The notes: a model not told the origin generated them from the sequence alone. DNA of 64,000 nucleotides from a bacterium (GCA_024742305.1 JANSYQ010000018.1:1-64000), one strand, 5' to 3'. Numbered from the stretch's first letter, positions 17,605 to 26,519 are shown. Numbers and translations: made by a program.

Positions 17605-18358
17605 TGGCTTGTAGTTTATTTAGTTTGAGCAATTTCTTTTTGAATCGGTTGTATTTTACGTTCTCTTTTCCAAAAAGTTCGATTACACCGATACAATATT
17701 TGCTAATCCGGTATGGTCGAATCATCATTCGTTTCACTATTTGGTAGAAGGGAGAGCGTCTTGAGAGTCGTTCTTGTTTCAATTCGGCGATCACTAAATT
17801 GTCCAGCATTTTTGAAGTGTCGTTACCGTTGAACTCCAAATTAAGGTCAAAGGTGAGTCGCTCCAAATGCTCTTTCCCAACAAGCGTGATGCGATGAAAC
17901 TTATTAGTGAGTATGTAATTTAAGTTTTCTTGTGCTACACCGGTGCTTTTTACAAAGTCGGCATGTTCGGCATTCATCATTCCGGGAAGGTCTTTGACCA
18001 TGATCCGTTGCTTATCCGTTCGTCCTTTGCTCTTATGCTTCACTTCAAGAAAAGATAAGTCTGACTCCACATACTTTCGGAAACGCACTTTGAAACGGTC
18101 CACTTTTTTTCTGTGGTGATCGATGTAAAAGTCCAGCGTTTTGCTATCGTAGTACTCGCTTTCGTACTGAGGCAAACGCAAACCTTCAATTTCAAGAATC
18201 TTGTAATGCTTTTGTAATTCGGGAAGAATTTCTGTCAATTGTTTTACCGTAATTACAAACTTGGTATCAACACGATTCATTAACGCCGTTCCGTTCATTT
18301 CATTGAGATGAATAGGTTCGAAGGTGTTTATAATGTTATCTAAATGTTGTGTTGACAT
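17594..18358 (-). CDS. VTC-domain polyphosphate polymerase-like protein
   Basis: A 254-residue cytosolic protein of the VTC/CYTH-like tunnel fold. Conserved basic and acidic residues line the expected strands: LMNRVDTKFVITVKQL (about 25-40), YESEYYDSKTLDFYIDHH, KVDRFKVRFRKYVES, FLEVKHKSKGRTDKQRI, and late LVIAELKQERLSRRSPF. In yeast Vtc4 this domain makes polyphosphate from ATP; bacterial homologues are presumed to act similarly, often with DUF4956 as here. It is the first gene of an eight-gene operon, with a canonical promoter whose -7 box ends only 5 nt before the ATG. Confidence 0.85.
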   Translation of the reverse strand: MSTQHLDNIINTFEPIHLNEMNGTALMNRVDTKFVITVKQLTEILPELQKHYKILEIEGLRLPQYESEYYDSKTLDFYIDHHRKKVDRFKVRFRKYVESDLSFLEVKHKSKGRTDKQRIMVKDLPGMMNAEHADFVKSTGVAQENLNYILTNKFHRITLVGKEHLERLTFDLNLEFNGNDTSKMLDNLVIAELKQERLSRRSPFYQIVKRMMIRPYRISKYCIGVIELFGKENVKYNRFKKKLLKLNKLQANVA

Positions 18359-18363
18359 TAATT

Positions 18364-18394
18364 CAAAGTTACGATTACAACGTACAAAAGCAAA
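18364..18394 (-). promoter_or_regulatory. Canonical promoter of the eight-gene VTC-to-lpxH operon
   Basis: On the minus strand TTTG (18394-18391) is followed after exactly 19 nt by TAACTTTG (18371-18364). Only 5 nt (AATTA) separate the box from the ATG at 18358, so the transcript should be leaderless or nearly so. Confidence 0.8.
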
Positions 18395-18423
18395 TTGAGG
18401 TTTGATTCATCGTGAAATAAATC

Positions 18424-19512
18424 TTAGCTATCCAGCAGTCCTAAACAGACTTTCATGCGTATGATTCGTTTACAAGATGAGTTGATTTTTTCTTCAAAAA
18501 CTTGTTGTTCACGATACTTTTTTAAAAGGGCATTATGTGTTTCAGATGCACTGACGGGCATTAGAAGTATATCGCAGCCAGCTTCAATGGCTCGGACAGA
18601 GACGTTATCAAAATGGACAACTCCGCCCATATTGAGTGCATCCGTAACGATTAAGCCTTTAAAACCGAGGCTGTCGCGCAACAATTCTGTCACGACTGAC
18701 TGGGACAAGGTCGCTGGCAAGTCTTCGGTGTTGTAGTTTTCGTTGTTTTGGATAGCAATATGCGCCACCATGATGGAGAGTACACCCGATTGAATAAGCG
18801 GTGGGTAATTGCCTAGTTCTTTGAGTTCTCCATCAATTATCTGAAGGCTTTTGTGCGTATCTCCCGAAACAAGTCCATGTCCGGGAAAATGTTTTGCCGT
18901 GGCAATAATGTTGTGTTTTTGAGTAACTCGAATAAATTCTTCTGAAAAGGGTAAAATATTTTCAGGATTCGTGCCAAAGCCACGATAACCAACTGTTTTA
19001 TTCTTGGCAACATCGACAACTGGGGCAAAATTGTAGTTGACTCCAACCTCGTTCAAATCTTCGGAGATGATGGTCGCTGTTTCCGTTAATTGAGTTGAGG
19101 AAGTAATTTGATTTGCCTTGGGAACCATTCTAGACCCCATCATTTTTCGATTCACCAAGCTAGGTTCCGCATCAGCCGAGTAGAGGAAAGGGATCGTATT
19201 AGATTCCTCATTTAATTGATCATACTTGGAGGTCCAATTTTCAAATTGCTCTTTGGTCCCATTAAGCAATAGAACTCCCCCAATTTTCTTTTCTCTTACC
19301 AATTTTTCGATGGTATCTTCCGGAGAGCCGTATCGACCAACAGCAGGCATAATAAGTTGAGAAACTCTATCATGATCGCTGAGGTTTTCGAAAATACTAT
19401 CGACAATTTGATCTAGTTTTTCATTTTCTGAGAGGTAATCATTCAAAGAGAAATCTTGGGAGGTCGCTGTAAAGCTTAAAAAGAGGGTGAGTGAGAGGGA
19501 AAAATATTTCAT
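18424..19512 (-). CDS. Glycoside hydrolase family 3 (NagZ-like beta-N-acetylhexosaminidase)
   Basis: The start is set at the ATG 19512-19510, giving a signal peptide (MKYFSLSLTLFLSFTATSQ) and 362 residues; the open frame continues 47 codons upstream but that part crosses the divergent radC promoter region. The GH3 N-terminal TIM barrel shows SQLIMPAVGRYG, FAPVVDVAKN, the NagZ catalytic-loop signature AKHFPGHGLVSGDTHKSL with the Asp-His dyad, and GLIVTDALNMGGV with the nucleophile Asp. The likely reaction is removal of GlcNAc from muropeptides or chitooligosaccharides in the periplasm. Many Bacteroidota homologues carry an extra C-terminal beta-lactamase-like domain; this one is the barrel only. 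Confidence 0.88.
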   Translation of the reverse strand: MKYFSLSLTLFLSFTATSQDFSLNDYLSENEKLDQIVDSIFENLSDHDRVSQLIMPAVGRYGSPEDTIEKLVREKKIGGVLLLNGTKEQFENWTSKYDQLNEESNTIPFLYSADAEPSLVNRKMMGSRMVPKANQITSSTQLTETATIISEDLNEVGVNYNFAPVVDVAKNKTVGYRGFGTNPENILPFSEEFIRVTQKHNIIATAKHFPGHGLVSGDTHKSLQIIDGELKELGNYPPLIQSGVLSIMVAHIAIQNNENYNTEDLPATLSQSVVTELLRDSLGFKGLIVTDALNMGGVVHFDNVSVRAIEAGCDILLMPVSASETHNALLKKYREQQVFEEKINSSCKRIIRMKVCLGLLDS

Positions 19513-19595
19513 GGGGTGAAAATAGGTTGAAAAACCAAAGGAAAAATAGTACCTTAGGTAAAGGTATCCATGGTTAATTGTCGAAAAAATGAAGA

Positions 19596-20294
19596 ATGAA
19601 AGAAATTGCATTGCGCAAACCAATGAAAGATTGGTCGATTGACGAACAACCAAGAGAGAAATTACAAAATCAGGGGCGTAAATCCCTAACCAATTCTGAG
19701 CTGCTCGCCATTGTACTGCGTTCAGGAACTCCCAAACAAAGTGCTTTAGACATTGCCCGAACTATCCTAGATAGTGTCGATAATGACTTGCATCGTTTGG
19801 CGCGTAAAACGATAGACGATCTAATGAAGTTTCCGGGAGTTGGTAAAGCCAAAGCAACCGAAATCTTAGCTGTCATGGAATTGGTCAGAAGAAGACAACA
19901 GAGCAAGCTTCGAGACAAAGCCATGATTAAATGTTCCGCCGACGCCTTTCAATTAATTGCGCCCGTATTCATGGATTTGGATCACGAAGAGTTTTACGCA
20001 TTGTACCTAAGTCGAGGAAACAAAGTGCTCCAAATAAAGCAAATTTCACAAGGTGGAATTTCAGGTACAGTAGCAGACGGAAAAGTCATATTTAACTACG
20101 GTCTTGAAACAAAAGCGTCTGGAATTATCTTAGCGCACAATCACCCTAGTGGGAATTCGTCGCCTAGCGTTGCCGACATCCAGCTTACTAGTTCGTTAAA
20201 GAAATTTGGAGAGTACATTGATGTGCAAATCCTCGACCATATTATCGTTGCTGGAAATAATTACTTTAGTTTTGCCGATGAAGGTAGAATCTAA
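19596..20294 (+). CDS. radC: RadC/YeeS family JAMM-domain protein
   Basis: A 232-residue protein with an N-terminal helix-hairpin-helix region (about 15-90, FPGVGKAKATEILAVMELVRR) and a C-terminal MPN/JAMM domain. The JAMM zinc motif HNHPSGNSSPSVAD (H-x-H-x7-S-x2-D) is complete. RadC is called a DNA repair protein by tradition, but its actual role is unsettled. It is the first of three plus-strand genes (radC, deacetylase-like, DUF423) with a 5-nt gap and then an 8-nt overlap, so they are probably one transcript. Its promoter must lie in the 83-bp space shared with the divergent GH3 gene. Confidence 0.93.
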   Translation: MKEIALRKPMKDWSIDEQPREKLQNQGRKSLTNSELLAIVLRSGTPKQSALDIARTILDSVDNDLHRLARKTIDDLMKFPGVGKAKATEILAVMELVRRRQQSKLRDKAMIKCSADAFQLIAPVFMDLDHEEFYALYLSRGNKVLQIKQISQGGISGTVADGKVIFNYGLETKASGIILAHNHPSGNSSPSVADIQLTSSLKKFGEYIDVQILDHIIVAGNNYFSFADEGRI

Positions 20295-20299
20295 ACAGT

Positions 20300-21529
20300 G
20301 TGTCCGATAAAGTATTCAAGATAAAGGTCAGAAAGGAAACGCCGCGTATTTCGTACGTGTGTGACTTTGTGTTTGGAGGAAGGAACTTGAAATATGAACT
20401 GACTCAATCAGGCGACTCAGCTGATTTCGACTACGCATCCGAACAATGCTCTGACTTACTCTACACGGATGCTATTGTTACGGAGTGGCCCAGTTTCAAT
20501 GAAATAAAGAAGGTTTTTGAATTTGGTGGGAAACCCGATTACTTGGCGTCCATCTTCTACGTGCTTACATGCATGGAGGAGTATGGCGATGTTCAAAAAG
20601 ATCATCATGGAAGATTCACGGCGAATCAAAGTATTCTCAAAAAGTACGGATTGCTTCAAAAAGCAGTTTGTGATTGCTGGGCAGAGGAAATTCTGAGAGA
20701 ATGTGGCGTAAAAGAATTTTCCGCTCCAAATTTTCAGATGCAGCCTACGTTTGATATTGACAATGCGTATGCCTACAAATATAAAGTTGGAGTGCGTCGT
20801 ACTTTATCCATTCTCCGAGATCGAATTCAAGCGAACAAGGATCGGTTGAGAGAACGAAGGTCAGTTGATCAGGGAGGTCAAGATCCTTACGATACTTACC
20901 AAACGATCTGTATCATTGCGGAAGATTTTCCCGAGACAATGCTTTTTTGGTTGGTGGCAAGCAAGGGGAAATACGATCGTAACTTGGATATTTCACATCC
21001 TCAGCATCAACTGCTCATCCAAAGAATGGTGGATAATGCAGAGGTCGGGATTCATCCATCTTATGCCTCTTTCTGCGACATACGTGCCGTGGAAACGGAG
21101 AAGGAAACACTTAGTAACATTGTTGGAGAGGTAAAGAGAAGTCGTCAACATTTTCTTCGGTTTACAGTTCCTGAGTCTTACAAAACTTTAATAGCTGCTG
21201 GAATAGAACACGACTATACTATGGGCTTCGCTGATGATATTGGTTTTCGGGTAGGAACAGCACGCGTATTTCCATGGTTTGATTTGTCTTCAAACACCAA
21301 GACAGAGTTGATGATTCACCCGTTTGTATATATGGATGGAACTTTAAATGAGTACCTGAAACTTTCTCCACAGCAAGCGAAAGAAAAGGTGAAAGAACTA
21401 TATGACGAAGTGAAACGATATGGTGGCGTGTTCTGCTTTATTTGGCACAACGAAACGATTGGAGAATACAAACATTGGAAAGGGTGGAAGTCTGTACTGG
21501 AATACACCTTATCTTTGTACCATGAATAA
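20300..21529 (+). CDS. Polysaccharide deacetylase-like protein
   Basis: A 409-residue protein starting at GTG (20300), 5 nt after the radC stop. The C-terminal half resembles the NodB-type polysaccharide deacetylase family as found in Bacteroidota: FQMQPTFDIDNAYAYK (aspartates near the start of the barrel), AEVGIHPSYASF (GxHxS-like metal site), TVPESYKTLIAAGIEHDYTM, and the closing FCFIWHNETIGEYKHWKGW with a conserved His. The N-terminal ~140 residues are a separate domain with no known function to me. No signal peptide is seen, so it may act in the cytoplasm on a precursor. Substrate unknown. Confidence 0.65.
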   Translation: MSDKVFKIKVRKETPRISYVCDFVFGGRNLKYELTQSGDSADFDYASEQCSDLLYTDAIVTEWPSFNEIKKVFEFGGKPDYLASIFYVLTCMEEYGDVQKDHHGRFTANQSILKKYGLLQKAVCDCWAEEILRECGVKEFSAPNFQMQPTFDIDNAYAYKYKVGVRRTLSILRDRIQANKDRLRERRSVDQGGQDPYDTYQTICIIAEDFPETMLFWLVASKGKYDRNLDISHPQHQLLIQRMVDNAEVGIHPSYASFCDIRAVETEKETLSNIVGEVKRSRQHFLRFTVPESYKTLIAAGIEHDYTMGFADDIGFRVGTARVFPWFDLSSNTKTELMIHPFVYMDGTLNEYLKLSPQQAKEKVKELYDEVKRYGGVFCFIWHNETIGEYKHWKGWKSVLEYTLSLYHE

Positions 21530-21914
21530 GTCGATTGTTGTTACTGGTACTGTAATCATCATTGTAGCCATCATTTTGGGAGCCTTTGGTGCGCATGCTT
21601 TAAAAGAGCGTTTGAACCCTGAACAATTGGCATCGTTCGAAACAGGCGTGCGTTACGCAATGTATCACGGTTTGGGCTTTTTGATCCTCGGTTTAGCTGC
21701 TGATCGTTTACCGAAATTGACTTGGGTATTTCGTCTTCAACTAATCGGAGTCGTTTTCTTTAGTGGGTCCATTTTCTTTCTAGCACTACAGCCCATCCTT
21801 GGTATTTCCCTGAAGTTTTTAGGTCCAGTAACGCCGATTGGAGGTACACTGCTCATTGTCGGCTGGGTGCTACTCCTAGTCTCTTTGTTTAAAAAGGGGC
21901 AACGGACTACTTAG
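21522..21914 (+). CDS. DUF423 small membrane protein
   Basis: A 130-residue inner-membrane protein with four hydrophobic helices. It opens with MNKSIVVTGTVIIIVAIILG, immediately followed by AFGAHALKERL, the DUF423/YgdD hallmark, and then ASFETGVRYAMYHGLGFL. Function is unknown in this family. The ATG at 21522 lies inside the end of the deacetylase-like gene (8-nt overlap); upstream in-frame codons from 21420 are out-of-frame shadow of that gene. The end overlaps the stop of the convergent T9SS gene. Confidence 0.85.
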   Translation: MNKSIVVTGTVIIIVAIILGAFGAHALKERLNPEQLASFETGVRYAMYHGLGFLILGLAADRLPKLTWVFRLQLIGVVFFSGSIFFLALQPILGISLKFLGPVTPIGGTLLIVGWVLLLVSLFKKGQRTT

Positions 21915-23217
21915 CAACTACGACTCGCTGCGTTTTCGTCTCGTAACCCACAGCAACTGTCATAAAGTAAATGCCGCTTTGCACATTGCTTAGTGCGTAT
22001 TCCAACTCTCCATTCACGGCGTTGAATGAGAGTGCATCTACTTGAATTCCTTGTGAATTGGAAAGAATGAGCATTCCATTTCCGGAACTAAGCCCTTTTA
22101 ACGTTAATACGCCGTTTGAACTCACAGGGTTCGGAAACACTTGCCAATCAGCGTTTTTCGTTTTGTTTTCCACACTAACAGGGCCAAAAACATTTTTGCG
22201 GCCATCTGTATCATATTGGGTTAACAAATAATAGGTCTTCTCATAGGAAGTTTGATCTTGTCCCCAATAATGCTGTGTCTGACTCGTTGTTCCAGCACCT
22301 TGAATGGTGAGCGTATTTTCCCAATTCAGTCCATCAGTTGATTTGGATACCACGAAGTGACTGCTGTTTCGTTCAGATAGCGTTATCCAGCGCAGCTCTA
22401 CCATTCCTGATTCATTTATTTCAGCAGTAAAGGATTCTAGCTCAATTGGAAGTACGATAGCTCCACAGATACCCACTGCTGTAGCACAATCTTCAGGAGT
22501 TGACATGCCGATACCCGCCCCGTTGGCGCACCAGGAAATAGTATTAGCAATTGTTCCTTGATTGTTAATATTTCCTCCGGAGTTTAGCGCACCGGAACCA
22601 TTGATTACACCTGTTGGTCGGTTTACTATATTACCGTTGGTTTCAATGCATGAGCCTGGATCAAGGTTAATTGTTCCTTCGTTTCGCAGGTTTCCTGAGG
22701 TAACTGTCCACTTTGATCCGTTAAGTAGGTTTAAAGTGGCACCGATGGCAATATCTACTCTTCCGGTGGTCAATGTCGCTTGATCAACCGTAAATGTCCC
22801 ACCATTCAAAGCTACTTGGTTGGAAGCGAGTAAACTACCGCCTAGATGAATGTTTGTCGTCGTAGTACCATTTTGCGTAAAGTTCGTCAAACTAGCAGGA
22901 CCGAATAGATCCATTGTAGCATTGTTTGCCAAAATGTCGAATGCGCCAGCAATAGAACCAGAAGCAAGAAGCGTAAGGGTTGTACCTGTTAAATTTAAGT
23001 TGGGAGCAACTGTGAGCGAGTGAGCGACATCAATGGTTGCAGCCCCGGGTGTGGCCCCGGGTGTACAACCGCAGGGAGTAACGCCTCCATCGGTCGACCA
23101 AACAGTCGTTGTGTTGTTCCATGTTCCCGCAGCCATAGTTGTATACGTTTGTGCGGATGAGTAAAAGGTAGAAAAGAGAATTGCGAGTGCCGTAGCAATA
23201 GTGTTGTAGTAATTCAT
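21907..23217 (-). CDS. T9SS type A sorting-domain protein with beta-helix-like repeats
   Basis: A 436-residue protein with a signal peptide (about 1-22, ...FSTFYSSAQ). Residues 25-235 are rich in T, N, G and short hydrophobic strands (TFTVDQATL, GRVDIAIGATLNLLNGS, NEGTINLDPGS), suggesting a right-handed beta-helix. A fibronectin-like linker follows (IELESFTAEINESG, VELRWITLSERNSSHF), common in Flavobacteriales cargo proteins. Residues ~360-436 are the type A sorting domain (VFPNPVSSNGVL, LSNVQSGIYFM, TQRVVVAK). It is probably a surface-displayed structural or adhesive protein. Its stop overlaps that of DUF423 tail to tail by 8 nt. Confidence 0.85.
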   Translation of the reverse strand: MNYYNTIATALAILFSTFYSSAQTYTTMAAGTWNNTTTVWSTDGGVTPCGCTPGATPGAATIDVAHSLTVAPNLNLTGTTLTLLASGSIAGAFDILANNATMDLFGPASLTNFTQNGTTTTNIHLGGSLLASNQVALNGGTFTVDQATLTTGRVDIAIGATLNLLNGSKWTVTSGNLRNEGTINLDPGSCIETNGNIVNRPTGVINGSGALNSGGNINNQGTIANTISWCANGAGIGMSTPEDCATAVGICGAIVLPIELESFTAEINESGMVELRWITLSERNSSHFVVSKSTDGLNWENTLTIQGAGTTSQTQHYWGQDQTSYEKTYYLLTQYDTDGRKNVFGPVSVENKTKNADWQVFPNPVSSNGVLTLKGLSSGNGMLILSNSQGIQVDALSFNAVNGELEYALSNVQSGIYFMTVAVGYETKTQRVVVAK

Positions 23218-23478
23218 GATGTTGCTGTTAGTTAGTTGTCGTAGTAATAAAACGTAGTAATAGTAGGGGTGGTTGGTATGTGTGCATAATAAATGTTACT
23301 TGTTTAACTTAATGTTAATGCTTGAATAAGGTATGCACGCCTAGTAAATATTAGGAAAATTGAGCTTTCAAAACGAGCAAAAAAAATGTTCTTTTTTTGA
23401 AAATTGATTAAGAAAAGTTCCTTTTTATCTCAAAATGAGTCGATTTCCTAAGTTGAAATTTAGTATTTGGTTATTGGC

Positions 23479-23486
23479 TATTTTTG
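23479..23486 (+). promoter_or_regulatory. -7 box TATTTTTG five nt before an ATG
   Basis: TATTTTTG matches TAnnTTTG and ends 5 nt before the ATG at 23492. This supports that start over the upstream ATG at 23435 and implies a nearly leaderless mRNA. Confidence 0.55.
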
Positions 23487-23491
23487 TGAGA

Positions 23492-24280
23492 ATGTCGAAC
23501 GAATCAAAAAGTTTTAGCGTTACGTTTTTAGGAACAGGCACCTCTCAGGGAGTACCGGTAATTGCGTGTAGTTGTGATGTTTGCCAGTCACAGAATAAGA
23601 AGGATTCCCGATTGCGATGCTCCGTTTTGCTAGAGTACAATGGTAAAAATTACGTGATTGATACTGGGCCCGACTTCCGTCAACAGATGCTTCGGGCAAA
23701 TGTTCAATCTTTGGAAGCACTTTTGTTTACGCATGAGCATAAAGACCATGTTGCTGGAATGGACGACGTCCGCGCGTTCAATTTCAAGCAGAGGAAAGAC
23801 ATGGAAATTTACTGTTCGGAAGCTGTAGAAAAGGCGTTGCGCAGGGAGTTTTATTACGTTTTTGAGGCGAACAAATATCCGGGAGTTCCTGCTGTTAATT
23901 TGAACAGAATTGAAAATGAACCGTTTCAGGTGAATGATATGAAAGTGGTGCCCATTGAAGTGATGCACTATAAACTTCCGGTTCAAGCGTTTCGCATAGA
24001 TGGTTTCACCTACATCACGGATGCAAAGACCGTTTCAGAGAGTGAGCGAGAAAAAATAAAGGGTACGAAAGTTTTGGTGGTGAATGCACTCCGGCGAGAG
24101 GATCACATTTCACACTTTAACTTGGAAGAGGCACTAGCGTTTATTGAAGATATAAATCCAGAACAGGCCTATTTAACGCACATTTCTCATCTATTCGGAA
24201 AGCACGAGGATATCGAGAAAGAATTGCCCGAAAACGTGTTCGTAGCATTCGATGGACTTCGATTAGAAATGAATCATTAA
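23492..24280 (+). CDS. MBL-fold metal-dependent hydrolase (PhnP-like)
   Basis: A 262-residue metallo-beta-lactamase-fold protein. Metal motifs: LFTHEHKDHVAGMDD (HxHxDH), TGPDFRQQML with the preceding Asp, VIEVMHYKLPV-type His near residue 150, YITDAKT with the bridging Asp, and the last His in THISHLFGKHED. The opening FLGTGTSQGVPVIACSCDVC, with a cysteine cluster, matches the PhnP/cyclic phosphodiesterase subgroup, so a phosphodiesterase acting on cyclic phosphates or RNA-like substrates is likely. I chose MSNESKSF at 23492 as start because a -7 box lies just upstream; an ATG at 23435 would add 19 poorly conserved-looking residues. Confidence 0.82.
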   Translation: MSNESKSFSVTFLGTGTSQGVPVIACSCDVCQSQNKKDSRLRCSVLLEYNGKNYVIDTGPDFRQQMLRANVQSLEALLFTHEHKDHVAGMDDVRAFNFKQRKDMEIYCSEAVEKALRREFYYVFEANKYPGVPAVNLNRIENEPFQVNDMKVVPIEVMHYKLPVQAFRIDGFTYITDAKTVSESEREKIKGTKVLVVNALRREDHISHFNLEEALAFIEDINPEQAYLTHISHLFGKHEDIEKELPENVFVAFDGLRLEMNH

Positions 24281-24294
24281 GAACATTATTCTGC

Positions 24295-24302
24295 TAAATT
24301 TG
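24295..24302 (+). promoter_or_regulatory. -7 box TAAATTTG before fabI
   Basis: TAAATTTG matches TAnnTTTG and ends 19 nt before the fabI ATG. No clear -33 TTG is present. Confidence 0.5.
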
Positions 24303-24321
24303 TAGTCATAAATAAAGAAAC

Positions 24322-25134
24322 ATGGGAAACAACTTATTGAAAGGAAAACGAGGAATTATTTTTGGAGCCTTGAATGAGCAGTCCATCGCTTGGAAAGTAG
24401 CTGAGCGAGCGCATGAAGAGGGAGCTTCATTTGTTTTGACCAATGCCCCAATCGCTATGCGCATGGGAGAAATTAACAATTTGGCGGAAAAGACAGGTAG
24501 TAAGGTAATTCCTGCCGATGCTACGAGCCTCGAGGATCTTGAAAAGTTGATTTCAGAATCGATGGAGGTGCTAGGAGGAAAGATTGACTTCATACTTCAC
24601 TCTATCGGAATGTCTGTAAATGTTCGTAAAGGACGTCATTACACTGATGAAAACTATGATTTCACCATGAAAGGATTAGACGTTTCGGCATTGTCGTTTC
24701 ATAAAGTGATGCAAACTTCTAAGAAGTTGAACGCCATGAACGAATGGGGATCTATTGTTGCATTGAGCTACATTGCCGCACAACGTGTATTCCCTGATTA
24801 CAACGATATGGCAGACAATAAATCGTACCTAGAATCTGTCGCTCGTAGCTTCGGATATCATTACGGTGTTTCCGATAAAGTGCGCGTGAACACAATTTCA
24901 CAGTCACCAACGATGACAACAGCGGGAAGCGGCGTGAAAGGATTCAACGAATTCATTAACTTCTCAGAGAAAATGTCACCACTTGGAAACGCAGACGCAG
25001 CGGCTTGTGCCGATTACTGTATCGTCATGTTCTCTGATTTGACACGCTATGTAACCATGCAGAACTTGTTTCACGACGGTGGCTTCTCCAATACAGGGGT
25101 GACACAAGAAGTGATTGAAAAATTCTCAAGCTAA
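24322..25134 (+). CDS. fabI: Enoyl-[acyl-carrier-protein] reductase FabI
   Basis: A 270-residue short-chain dehydrogenase-type enzyme that performs the last step of fatty acid elongation, reducing trans-2-enoyl-ACP with NAD(P)H. The FabI nucleotide-binding variant IIFGALNEQSIAWKVA (about 13-28) is present, as are LHSIGMS, SYIAAQRVFPDYNDMADNK with the catalytic Tyr-x6-Lys, and RVNTISQSPTMTTA. Length is as expected. A TAnnTTTG box precedes it and a clear intrinsic terminator follows, so it is a single-gene unit. It is the target class of triclosan-type inhibitors. Confidence 0.95.
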   Translation: MGNNLLKGKRGIIFGALNEQSIAWKVAERAHEEGASFVLTNAPIAMRMGEINNLAEKTGSKVIPADATSLEDLEKLISESMEVLGGKIDFILHSIGMSVNVRKGRHYTDENYDFTMKGLDVSALSFHKVMQTSKKLNAMNEWGSIVALSYIAAQRVFPDYNDMADNKSYLESVARSFGYHYGVSDKVRVNTISQSPTMTTAGSGVKGFNEFINFSEKMSPLGNADAAACADYCIVMFSDLTRYVTMQNLFHDGGFSNTGVTQEVIEKFSS

Positions 25135-25153
25135 TTGAGTGTTCATACATTGA

Positions 25154-25184
25154 AGAATGCGGCTTTCGGGTCGCATTTTTTTTG
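25154..25184 (+). terminator. Intrinsic terminator of fabI
   Basis: AATGCG (25156-25161) pairs with CGCATT (25172-25177), followed by a run of eight T. It lies 20 nt after the fabI stop. Confidence 0.8.
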
Positions 25185-25266
25185 CGTTGAAAAATAAAGA
25201 AGACAAATGGAGTAGGGGTTGACTCAATTTTAATTGTCATATTAGAAATCCCCAAAAACATTAACT

Positions 25267-25911
25267 ATGAGAATTCTGCTCGTTCTTTGCGTGTTGTGGA
25301 CTTTCGACTCCAGTGCTCAGCAAACTAATTTTACTTCGACATCGCCAAATAGTTTGAAGGTGAAGGGCAATCGTGGGGGGATTCTTTCTCTCGGTATGCG
25401 CTCAACACTTAGCACCTTCAATGGTCATCATAATGAATCGAATGGATTTGGTGTTGGAGGCCAGTTCCGCCTTCAGTTTTCAGATCGCGTAAACTCCGAT
25501 TGGTTCTTCGATTATATTCAAAGCGATGTTGGTGATTTTGCAACAAGAACAGATTATCATATTGGTTGGAGCGTACTTTACTATCCGCTAAAGAATACAC
25601 AGCCACTGGTTCAACCGTATATTTTGGCGGGACATTGTTTTGACCGGACGTTTATGGTAGAAAATGGAAATCGTTCTAATTCTATCACGCGCTGGAGCTC
25701 AGCTGCTCAGGCTGGATTGGGGGTTCACTTTAACATTACAGAACGATTCGATATTTCAGTGGTTAGTCAATACATGCTGCACCTTGGGAATGAAATAGGG
25801 GCGCACGAACACGATGGGCATGTTGAATTTCATGAAGTGTCAGGAAGTAGCATGGAAGGACACTTGCTGTTCCATGTAGGGTTAAACTATAAAATTGCAG
25901 ACCTATGGTAA
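25267..25911 (+). CDS. Outer-membrane beta-barrel protein (first of a pair)
   Basis: A 214-residue protein with a signal peptide (MRILLVLCVLWTFDSSAQ) and alternating beta-strands through the whole mature part (GGILSLGMRSTLSTF, GFGVGGQFRLQFSDRV, WFFDYIQSDV, YHIGWSVLYYPL), ending in the strand HVGLNYKIADLW with a terminal aromatic residue, as in outer-membrane barrels. It contains a His/Glu-rich stretch (EIGAHEHDGHVEFHEV) that could bind metal; this is only inference. It overlaps the next gene by 7 nt, so the two barrels are probably co-translated. Confidence 0.7.
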   Translation: MRILLVLCVLWTFDSSAQQTNFTSTSPNSLKVKGNRGGILSLGMRSTLSTFNGHHNESNGFGVGGQFRLQFSDRVNSDWFFDYIQSDVGDFATRTDYHIGWSVLYYPLKNTQPLVQPYILAGHCFDRTFMVENGNRSNSITRWSSAAQAGLGVHFNITERFDISVVSQYMLHLGNEIGAHEHDGHVEFHEVSGSSMEGHLLFHVGLNYKIADLW

Positions 25912-26519
25912 GAATTCTTTTGATTGTTCTCTTAACAGGAGGTGTTTCTTGCTTTGCACAGCGAGGTGAGAACCGTTATATATTAAGGGAAATTCCAGCT
26001 TCGTACCGCCTCCCAGGATTGATTTCTGCGTCTGCAACTTTTGCTCCCTCCATGGGTATTGGAGACGGCTTGAATAGTTATCATTTACATGGGTTTGCTG
26101 AATATCACCTCTCAAGAAATGTTAGTTTGAAAAGCGATTCATATCTGTTATTAAACCGTCCCTTGGTGACATTTTATAATGACGAAATGTTTCGGTCGTA
26201 TTTCGGAGCTTTTTACCATCTAAACAACAACGAAATAGGCGGCAATTGGGACGTGAAATTCGGACTTCTGCCAGGAGTTACCTATCTTAAACGGACACCA
26301 TGGATCACTGGTGAAGATGAAGATGCCTTCACCCGCTCATTGGCTCCATCGGTTAGTTTAGCCGTTGGTTTTGATTATTACGTATGGACGTATTTTCACT
26401 TCTTTTCCCAAGTTTCGTACGTTCACTCCAATGTGCGCGGACTTCCAAATGGATCACAACAGTTGGATGAAATCATTTTTTCTGCCGGACTTGGATTTCA
26501 AATTCCAACGCGACGTTAA
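25905..26519 (+). CDS. Outer-membrane beta-barrel protein (second of a pair)
   Basis: A 204-residue protein starting with a signal peptide (MVRILLIVLLTGGVSCFAQ). Strand-like segments alternate with short turns (LHGFAEYHLSRNVSLKSDSYLL, SYFGAFYHLNNNEI, WDVKFGLLPGVTYL, SLAVGFDYYVWTYFHFF, IIFSAGLGFQIPTRR). It looks like a small barrel in the outer membrane. Its ATG lies inside the last codons of the preceding barrel gene. It ends tail to tail with the Hint lipoprotein gene, the two stop codons overlapping by 4 nt. Function unknown. Confidence 0.68.
   Translation: MVRILLIVLLTGGVSCFAQRGENRYILREIPASYRLPGLISASATFAPSMGIGDGLNSYHLHGFAEYHLSRNVSLKSDSYLLLNRPLVTFYNDEMFRSYFGAFYHLNNNEIGGNWDVKFGLLPGVTYLKRTPWITGEDEDAFTRSLAPSVSLAVGFDYYVWTYFHFFSQVSYVHSNVRGLPNGSQQLDEIIFSAGLGFQIPTRR

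Noticed and set aside
19512-19653. 47-codon N-terminal extension of the GH3 gene from an ATG at 19653
   Set aside because: It would overlap the divergent radC start and place 47 residues before an excellent signal peptide; the ATG at 19512 is preferred.
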